IMG/VR virus record: IMGVR_UViG_3300046449_000213
Location: 1-35,153 of that record
Reading direction: 5' to 3' (one strand)
Origin: a virus
DNA: 35,153 bases
Shown: piece after piece, positions 29,979 through 35,153 of the stretch
Numbering within the stretch: position 1 is the first letter of the stretch
Layout of the letters: every line of letters begins with the position of its first letter
The notes under the pieces: generated by a model
Seen by the model: the letters and a program-made list of their open reading frames with translations, nothing else
Told to the model about the DNA's origin: nothing
The model's database searches: none
Program-made: the position numbers and the translations under genes

Positions 29979-30547
29979 TAATACGTTCCGCCATTCCGCA
30001 CGTCTGTAAACGGGCTATCCACAATAGCTGTTTGTGGTCTGCCTTGCGAGTCTATGCTCTTAGCTTTTGATAGCGCTAATTGTGCTAATCGTGCGTAATA
30101 CTCTGCTTTGTTTCTGTCTTCTGTTATCGAAATAGCGAAGTCTGACGCTAATCTGTACTGTAAAGCGTCAACAAAGTGCGCTGGCAAGACTGTTTCACTA
30201 GGCTTATGCGTATAGCTAACAATCATATTCGACTCGTTACAATAAAGTAATGAGCCGCTTATTGTGTAATTAGTGTGCGGCATTGTTCGCCACAACCTGA
30301 GCATATCAGTTGGTAACTGGTACGCTGTGCTAAATCCTGTTTCTTTGTCTGGTGCTTGAGAGAGCTTACTTAACTCTTGCTCTTTAAAAGCAAATGACCA
30401 AGGATGTGAGGATAATAATGATTCATAGATAGTAGGGTACAAGTTAGCCGATACAGTTGGCCCGGCACCTGCTTCGGTGAATGAAGATATAGGGCTGTCC
30501 CCAACTAATAATAATGCGTTTGAGCATATACTAATATCTGTCGCCAC
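29978..30547 (-). CDS. Tail tubular protein A (adaptor), T7 gp11-like
   Basis: The 189-aa protein has ISICSNALLLVGDSPISSF at the N-terminus, LLSSHPWSFAFKEQELSKLS and QLPTDMLRLWR, typical of the gp11 adaptor family that links portal and nozzle. The start is a GTG with GGGGGA just upstream. It begins the tail block, after the two-hairpin region 30562-30611. Confidence 0.92.
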   Translation of the reverse strand: MATDISICSNALLLVGDSPISSFTEAGAGPTVSANLYPTIYESLLSSHPWSFAFKEQELSKLSQAPDKETGFSTAYQLPTDMLRLWRTMPHTNYTISGSLLYCNESNMIVSYTHKPSETVLPAHFVDALQYRLASDFAISITEDRNKAEYYARLAQLALSKAKSIDSQGRPQTAIVDSPFTDVRNGGTY

Positions 30548-30561
30548 ACTTCCCCCTTGAT

Positions 30562-30611
30562 TCAGGTGTTAACCTGATGTTAATGATATGCGCCCCAATT
30601 AGAGGCGCATA
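30562..30611 (-). promoter_or_regulatory. Double hairpin between capsid and tail genes
   Basis: On the minus strand TATGCGCC/GGCGCATA (30611-30587) forms an 8-bp stem and TCAGGT/ACCTGA (30577-30562) a 6-bp stem. No U-run follows either. It lies after the capsid and 87-aa genes and before the tail genes. It may be an RNA-processing, stability or partial-termination element that limits tail mRNA relative to capsid mRNA. Confidence 0.5.
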
Positions 30612-30622
30612 CCCTCCCTTAT

Positions 30623-30886
30623 TTAGTCAGTATCCGTTTCAGTTACTGCTAAACCATCTGACACGTCAACAACACCTGAAGCATTACTCAAAACGCTTAC
30701 AAAAGACGTTGTGGGTGTGGCCGTGTCTACAACTAAGATCACGTCACGAACATTCAATACATCTGAAAGATCGTTAAAGTAACCTGATGTGTTCACCGCT
30801 GCGATTGCGTCTGCTGAGCTATACGTATGAATACGCACGCCATTAGCGCGACCGTCAGGTGAGAATCCAGATAATGCAAAAGCCAT
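30623..30886 (-). CDS. Small head protein downstream of capsid, 87 aa
   Basis: The product (MAFALSGFSPDGRANGVRIH...) contains TYSSADAIAAVNTSGYFND and NVRDVILVVDTATPTTSFVS. This pattern is known from small head-associated proteins that directly follow capsid genes in podophages. It is 3 bp from the capsid stop. The function could be a decoration or head-stabilising protein. Confidence 0.82.
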   Translation of the reverse strand: MAFALSGFSPDGRANGVRIHTYSSADAIAAVNTSGYFNDLSDVLNVRDVILVVDTATPTTSFVSVLSNASGVVDVSDGLAVTETDTD

Positions 30887-30888
30887 GA

Positions 30889-31752
30889 TTATACCCCCTC
30901 GTCATATTGAATTTTAACGATGCCCTGTGGCTCACGAGCAACCGCACCAGCTTTAAAGATACCATTCGCCAACCAAGACGTTTTCTGTGCTACCCAATCA
31001 ATAGTCGTTTTCATATCAAGACCAATAGCAAGGCCAATAGCTGACTTTTGATAAGCAAATGCTACACGGCCGGATGCTGCGCCCGGTAAGCCGCCCTCAG
31101 TACGTGTGCCGATCTTCTTAAACTTGAAGCCCATGTAAGAATCTAAGTCACCATTAACCAAGGCTTTAACAACGCCATAGTCTGAGCTAGTAACAGTGGT
31201 ATCTTCTAGCAACTTCTGAAGAGCTTGGGCGCGTAACACAATGTAGCGATCTGAAGATTCAGCCTCAATATCATCCAAGTGACCAGCGGCGCTACGAATA
31301 GCGGATAAATCAAAGTTACGTGTAGCTGAAATATCAAAGACTCGACCAGTATCAGGGTTCTCATCGTTAGTAGATGCGAATGTTACTGCTGCCATTGCAT
31401 CAATGATAATTTGATCTTCACGACGACGAATAGCATTAGCGATAGTCATTGCTAATTCTTGCTTTTCATCGAAATTAACTTCTGCTTGATCGAAAATGTC
31501 TGTGTACTCAGGCGCGTTCCAGTTGGCTAAGGTAGCTGTTTGGCGATCATGCCCGATATCCATAGGCGTAACATCTGCTTGTGATGCTTTTTGATTAGCA
31601 ACACCTTTGCCCATGCGTGTGAATTTATAAGACTCGCCGACTACCCCTGTTCGGTTAGTGACTGTCTCCCGTAGATTGCCTTGCCCTTGATATTGATGTT
31701 TAACCTCTTGGTCGAACTCAATAACGGCGGCATTAGATAGGAATTTACTCAT
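30889..31752 (-). CDS. Major capsid protein
   Basis: The 287-aa protein has features of a phage capsid family: NAAVIEFDQEVKHQYQGQGN, KFTRMGKGVANQKASQADVT, RRREDQIIIDAMAAVTFAST and a C-terminal GIFKAGAVAREPQGIVKIQY. AGAGG precedes the ATG. It starts the second late operon, alone behind a near-consensus promoter, which fits a protein needed in large amounts. The scaffold gene is in the other late operon. Confidence 0.9.
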   Translation of the reverse strand: MSKFLSNAAVIEFDQEVKHQYQGQGNLRETVTNRTGVVGESYKFTRMGKGVANQKASQADVTPMDIGHDRQTATLANWNAPEYTDIFDQAEVNFDEKQELAMTIANAIRRREDQIIIDAMAAVTFASTNDENPDTGRVFDISATRNFDLSAIRSAAGHLDDIEAESSDRYIVLRAQALQKLLEDTTVTSSDYGVVKALVNGDLDSYMGFKFKKIGTRTEGGLPGAASGRVAFAYQKSAIGLAIGLDMKTTIDWVAQKTSWLANGIFKAGAVAREPQGIVKIQYDEGV

Positions 31753-31887
31753 TTTAATAGCCTCTTATATTTTAATAAAACTTTTGTTTAGTTTTACCAG
31801 TGACCGAAATCGGGTGGCTTAACTAATCTTTTTAGTCTGCCTTCCACAATTCCGGCCATAAGAGGGTATCGGATAGAAGTTAGTTAG

Positions 31888-31967
31888 ATATTAATACTAT
31901 TTTGCTCTAGTGTCAACTTTTTGACGTTATTCATCATGACGTTATTGCTATTAGTCAATATTTTGAC
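31888..31967 (-). promoter_or_regulatory. Capsid-operon promoter with paired inverted repeats
   Basis: On the minus strand TTGACA (31916-31911), 17 bp, and TAATAT (31893-31888) form a strong promoter. Two 14-bp inverted repeats GTCAA-N4-TTGAC lie at 31912-31925, overlapping the -35, and 31954-31967. Their centres are exactly 42 bp apart, four helical turns. This is an operator-like arrangement. The rest of 31753-31969 is the leader; nothing else is seen there. Confidence 0.68.
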
Positions 31968-31969
31968 TG

Positions 31970-33142
31970 CTATATATCCTCGTTCCTGTCTTTAATAACG
32001 CCCCTAACAACGCCTCTAATATAAGCAAACGCCCTTGTTGCTGCCACGTAGGGTACGAAAAGAGTATTAACCGCACCGGATAGAGTAAAGCTGCCAGCTA
32101 TAGTGATAAGAGAAACAAAAACCTCGTTAGGTGTGCCGGATAAGCTAACAGCACCGATTAGTTTTGTTCTTATCTCGTTTATTAACCTGCCTACTAATGT
32201 AACTGAGCCACCTATTGACTTTTCGGCCTGCTTGCTAATACCACCAGTTGATGTCACGCTTCCACCGCTAGACTTACTTATTCTCTTTAATATGCCCCCT
32301 GAAACGCTCACAGACCCCGATAGGCTACTTATTAGCATTAAGCTATTGATTGCATCGCCTGTTGGAGTTATAGAGCCTGACAAGCTCTTTGTGTAGGTTG
32401 TTATGCTGCTGGCTGCACTCCCTAGCCTTATTCCAGACTCTGCAAAACCAAACGGTGATGGCAATGGAACATGATCCGAAATCGTGGCGCCTGTTATCGT
32501 TCCATTGTTTGCATTGCCCGACAAATCTACTTGAGTCGTTGTGCCTGTGAACCCCATTGGCGGGTTATAAACGCAATCCGTTCTATTCGTATGAGCAATC
32601 CATTGTTCGGCTATAAATTCGTCTAAAGTTAGCAGACTATCGAACAACTTTACAACTGCGATTGACCCATTAAGAAAGCTGGTAGGTAATGCGTCGGGGT
32701 TAATTCCGATAGCTAAATCACCGTCTTGGTCAGTTGCTATTGAATTTGCGCTACCTTGTCCTGCCCCGTATATGCCTTCTTCAACAAACGCACTGGTTAG
32801 CGTACCCTTAAATATTTTATGTGCGGATTGTGTCGAATCCGAATTGTCATAGCTAAAAGCGAAAGCCTCCCAAGAACCCGTTGACGCGCCTATTGTTGAT
32901 GTTGTTGTGTAGCCAAGGCCGGTAGTCCTATCGACAACAAACTGTAAATTCCCTGATGTATCATCTAAAATTAGGCGCCATCGTCTAAGGCCACCTGCGT
33001 TGCCTTTAAATAAAATATAATCATCTTTAGCTAAAGCCGCTAAATTAATCCAAACTATACCGCTGAAACTGGTGAAGTTATCAAGCGAAGCGCTGCTGGG
33101 TACAATTATTCTCCTACCGCTGGCGTTAAAGTCTAAAGCCAT
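31970..33142 (-). CDS. LamG/concanavalin-like virion protein with GSV repeats, 390 aa
   Basis: Residues 1-185 look like a concanavalin A-like jelly roll (MALDFNASGRRIIVPSSASL; SGIVWINLAALAKDDYILFK; GSIAVVKLFDSLLTLDEFIA). From about residue 250 there are about six short repeats of the type SGS(I/V)-x-x-x-G (SLSGSITPTGD, LSGSVSVSGG, GGSVTSTGG, GGSVTLVG, GAVSLSG, GSFTLSG). Such proteins are found on phage capsids or tails and may bind glycans. It ends the first late operon. Confidence 0.8.
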   Translation of the reverse strand: MALDFNASGRRIIVPSSASLDNFTSFSGIVWINLAALAKDDYILFKGNAGGLRRWRLILDDTSGNLQFVVDRTTGLGYTTTSTIGASTGSWEAFAFSYDNSDSTQSAHKIFKGTLTSAFVEEGIYGAGQGSANSIATDQDGDLAIGINPDALPTSFLNGSIAVVKLFDSLLTLDEFIAEQWIAHTNRTDCVYNPPMGFTGTTTQVDLSGNANNGTITGATISDHVPLPSPFGFAESGIRLGSAASSITTYTKSLSGSITPTGDAINSLMLISSLSGSVSVSGGILKRISKSSGGSVTSTGGISKQAEKSIGGSVTLVGRLINEIRTKLIGAVSLSGTPNEVFVSLITIAGSFTLSGAVNTLFVPYVAATRAFAYIRGVVRGVIKDRNEDI

Positions 33143-33145
33143 TTT

Positions 33146-33646
33146 CTAAACGTCTGAATACTCAAAATAAACGCCAAAAACAATTGCTGCTGCTGCCATT
33201 GTGTCGCCTGCATCAGTACCATCGCGAAACAATTCAAACAGCACTTGGTCGCCAATGGCAAAATTAGCACTCGTTAGCGTAATTTCAGCCGTTAGTCTGT
33301 CATGTGCTGTCGCTGGTGCTGTGTCATTGACATTTACTGACTCTTGCGCTGTTGTTGGGTCAAGTGTTTCTCCCACTGCAATCGCTCGATAGTCAAAATC
33401 AAACTCGACATCACCTGTTGTCGCTGTTGCCGTCCAATCAATAATAATCTTTGCTGAACCCACAAAGTTTTGCGGTACTTGGAATCTTCCCCGTATGCCG
33501 TTTCTCGTTGCTGAATCGTTCATGATTAGCACCAAGCCGCCCAGTAAGTCATTCGTAGCTTTAACAGAATAAGGCTCAAAGAACACCTCACCGGAGCTAT
33601 CGGGCAATGCTCCTTGAGTGACAATCGGTAGTCTAAAGGTGCTCAT
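33146..33646 (-). CDS. Beta-sandwich virion protein, 166 aa
   Basis: A beta-rich protein (MSTFRLPIVTQGALPDSSGE...) with GIRGRFQVPQNFVGSAKIII and FDYRAIAVGET. The pattern occurs in phage structural proteins of unknown role, often beside lectin-like or tail genes. Its ATG shares a base with the beta-helix stop. It is inferred to be a virion or adhesion accessory. Confidence 0.75.
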   Translation of the reverse strand: MSTFRLPIVTQGALPDSSGEVFFEPYSVKATNDLLGGLVLIMNDSATRNGIRGRFQVPQNFVGSAKIIIDWTATATTGDVEFDFDYRAIAVGETLDPTTAQESVNVNDTAPATAHDRLTAEITLTSANFAIGDQVLFELFRDGTDAGDTMAAAAIVFGVYFEYSDV

Positions 33647-35153
33647 TAGTTACACACCGGCTTGCTTGTATCTAGTACTTCTTTAAGTACACTTATTTCG
33701 TTACGCACTTCATCAACCTTACCGTACAAATTACTCACCGAATTCATAGCTGAAACCGTGTTGTTTGCGTTTAGCATTAAATTATCAAGCTGCGTCAATA
33801 GCCCGTTTAGCTGGGCTTTGGTTGTACCTGTTACGCATTCGGGTTCAGGCTCAGGAGTAGGTAAATGCGTTGGTTCTGGAGTCGTCCCATGCCCGGGTTC
33901 AGGAGTAGGCGTTGGTTCTGGTTCTGGTTCTGGAATAGGTGTGGGCGTTACAGGCTCTCCTACCACAACATCGCCATTCGTTGAACAGGTATTTGACTCT
34001 GCTGTTAAAATACTAGGTTGCACTCTCACGCACACCGCATCAGTTCTACCCGCTAATGTGATTGTGTTGCCTGTTACACTGATATTTGCGGATTTAAGCG
34101 CATCTTCACCCCTATTAGGAACCTTAACCCCTTCACGCAAAGTACCGCCATTATCAGTAATCGTATTACCTTCAACCACAACGTCTACACAGCTTGAACA
34201 CCCAATCGCTAACCCACCAAGGTTCTCAATTGTGTTATTTCTAATGACAAGCCCACGAAATTCTTCCTCTGTTGAATAGCCTGTATCAATCGCAATACCC
34301 CAGCACCCAAAGCCAGCCGTGCCTTCATCTTCTTTAATAAGGTTATCTTCAATCAGTAAATTACTAATTAATCCATGCCCCACCAACGAGACGCCTTGGC
34401 AACTGCCGTTGATAAATGCAGATTTATACAGCGTGTTCCCACGGACAATAATGTCTGAGCTAGGGTTAGCTTCCTTGCCTGACAGATAAATATTATGGTT
34501 AAAAACGGCCTTTTCAAACCCGTTATTCTCAAAAATATTGTTCTCAATCAGCACACCGACACCACCACCTAACCAGCCCTGTCCATAATTATTAATAATG
34601 GTTGAGTCGCGCAGCACCAGCCTGTCATTCGTCCCATTTACATCTGATGAGGTGACGGGGTTCGACCCTGCTGAATAGACTCCTATACCAAAACCCTGAA
34701 TGTGTACGTTTTCAATGGTGACGTCATCAACATCATTTAAAAGCTCAATACCGAATAACGTGGTGCTATCTGATACTAAGGCTAGGTCTTTAATTAAGTA
34801 GCCTTTGCTGGGGGACGGGTCGCCACTGTCTGTAAAGTAAAGCGCCGCCGTCTGGCCTGTTGAAAATATTTCTGGCTTATTACCTTGCCCATATGCACCA
34901 AGCGTACACACTGAGTTTGCGCTACATTTTGGATTAAAAAGCGTGTTTCGATTCGGTGCAGGAAACTTACCGCCTTTGCAAAACAGAACGCTATCACCAC
35001 CGTTCATAGAATTGAATACGCTTAACCCACGAGAGGCTGTTTTAAACGGCGCAGCAATAGAAGTGCCTGCGTTATTGTCGTCGCCCGTATCGCACACATA
35101 GTAGTTTTGCGCGTACAGATGCGAGCTGCATAGCAGAAGCGTTAGTAATAGTA
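33646..35153 (-). CDS. Secreted beta-helix protein, main part (5' end at 1-133)
   Basis: With its start at 133 the protein has 506 aa. After the signal peptide, a right-handed beta-helix follows, seen as repeated units with NNxI/NxI ends (VTIENVHIQGFGIGVYSAGS; GVLIENNIFENNG; IVRGNTLYKS; LVIRNNTIENLGGLAIG). The many Cys suggest disulfides, fitting an oxidising compartment. A Pro/Glu/Thr linker (about 403-443, PTPEPEPE type) leads to a coiled coil with a final CN. It may be a depolymerase or a cell-surface modifier. It overlaps 33146-33646 by TAATG. Confidence 0.88.
   Translation of the reverse strand, partial: LLLTLLLCSSHLYAQNYYVCDTGDDNNAGTSIAAPFKTASRGLSVFNSMNGGDSVLFCKGGKFPAPNRNTLFNPKCSANSVCTLGAYGQGNKPEIFSTGQTAALYFTDSGDPSPSKGYLIKDLALVSDSTTLFGIELLNDVDDVTIENVHIQGFGIGVYSAGSNPVTSSDVNGTNDRLVLRDSTIINNYGQGWLGGGVGVLIENNIFENNGFEKAVFNHNIYLSGKEANPSSDIIVRGNTLYKSAFINGSCQGVSLVGHGLISNLLIEDNLIKEDEGTAGFGCWGIAIDTGYSTEEEFRGLVIRNNTIENLGGLAIGCSSCVDVVVEGNTITDNGGTLREGVKVPNRGEDALKSANISVTGNTITLAGRTDAVCVRVQPSILTAESNTCSTNGDVVVGEPVTPTPIPEPEPEPTPTPEPGHGTTPEPTHLPTPEPEPECVTGTTKAQLNGLLTQLDNLMLNANNTVSAMNSVSNLYGKVDEVRNEISVLKEVLDTSKPVCN
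35034..35153. repeat. Terminal direct repeat (contig overlap), right copy
   Basis: Identical to bases 1-120. Removing one copy leaves a circle of about 35,033 bp and joins the beta-helix gene body to its signal peptide in frame. Confidence 0.97.

Noticed and set aside
33662-34279. 205-aa plus-strand frame opposite the beta-helix gene
   Set aside because: Mirror of the Pro/Glu/Thr-coding and beta-helix region; low-complexity Gly/Ser/Val product and no ribosome site.
1-35153. tRNA genes, integrase, CI-type repressor, phage RNA polymerase
   Set aside because: None could be recognised by eye in either strand; small tRNAs cannot be fully excluded without a dedicated scan.

Overview
The window is one complete, circularly permuted genome of a tailed phage. 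The first 120 bases are repeated exactly at the end (35034-35153), so the unit length is about 35,033 bp. The virion genes are of the short-tailed (podovirus, T7-like) type: small and large terminase, portal, scaffold, major capsid protein, tail tubular proteins A and B, three internal virion proteins, and a fiber with a T7 gp17-like N-terminus. No phage RNA polymerase, DNA polymerase or integrase is visible. The early genes are lambda-like: a Cro-type HTH protein, O-like and P-like replication proteins, NinG, RecT and an SSB-like protein. The AT-rich composition, purine-rich ribosome binding sites, sigma70-like promoters and integron-type sites suggest a gammaproteobacterial host, possibly marine. 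The host is an inference.

Layout. (a) 14.64 to 7.49 kb, leftward: early operon with membrane/zinc protein, Cro-like HTH, O-like and P-like replication proteins, many small genes, NinG, a metallophosphoesterase and an M15-family endolysin. (b) 14.77 to 20.04 kb, rightward: strong promoter, a structured leader of about 450 nt, HNH endonuclease, a chain of overlapping unknown genes, RecT, a zinc-finger protein, small cassette genes and an SSB-like protein. (c) 6.72 to 7.49 kb, rightward: a small island of three genes with its own promoter, palindromic operator candidate and terminator. (d) 6.67 kb leftward through the contig ends to 31.97 kb: terminase, portal, scaffold, decoration-type proteins, a secreted beta-helix protein and a LamG-like protein. 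(e) 31.92 to 20.04 kb, leftward: capsid, tail, internal virion, fiber and lysis-associated genes behind a promoter with paired inverted repeats.

The most notable feature is a set of six integron attC-like sites in two groups of three. One group (10432-10990, with half-sites to 11626) lies in the leftward early operon upstream of ninG. The other (18628-19702) lies in the rightward recombination operon between recT and the SSB-like gene. Each site directly follows a small ORF, begins with TAAC (often overlapping the stop codon), ends with GTTA, and folds into paired R and L boxes with unpaired spacers and extrahelical bases. Both groups are oriented with local transcription. They look like integron gene cassettes captured without an integrase (CALIN type) into both early operons. 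Two of the sites, one per operon, are near-identical and inverted.

Three further regulatory patterns were seen. A TTACATTTA box lies 4, 4 or 14 bp upstream of three early promoters. A GTTA-N4-TAAC palindrome lies in the spacer of two promoters. Two GTCAA-N4-TTGAC repeats lie exactly 42 bp apart at the capsid promoter.
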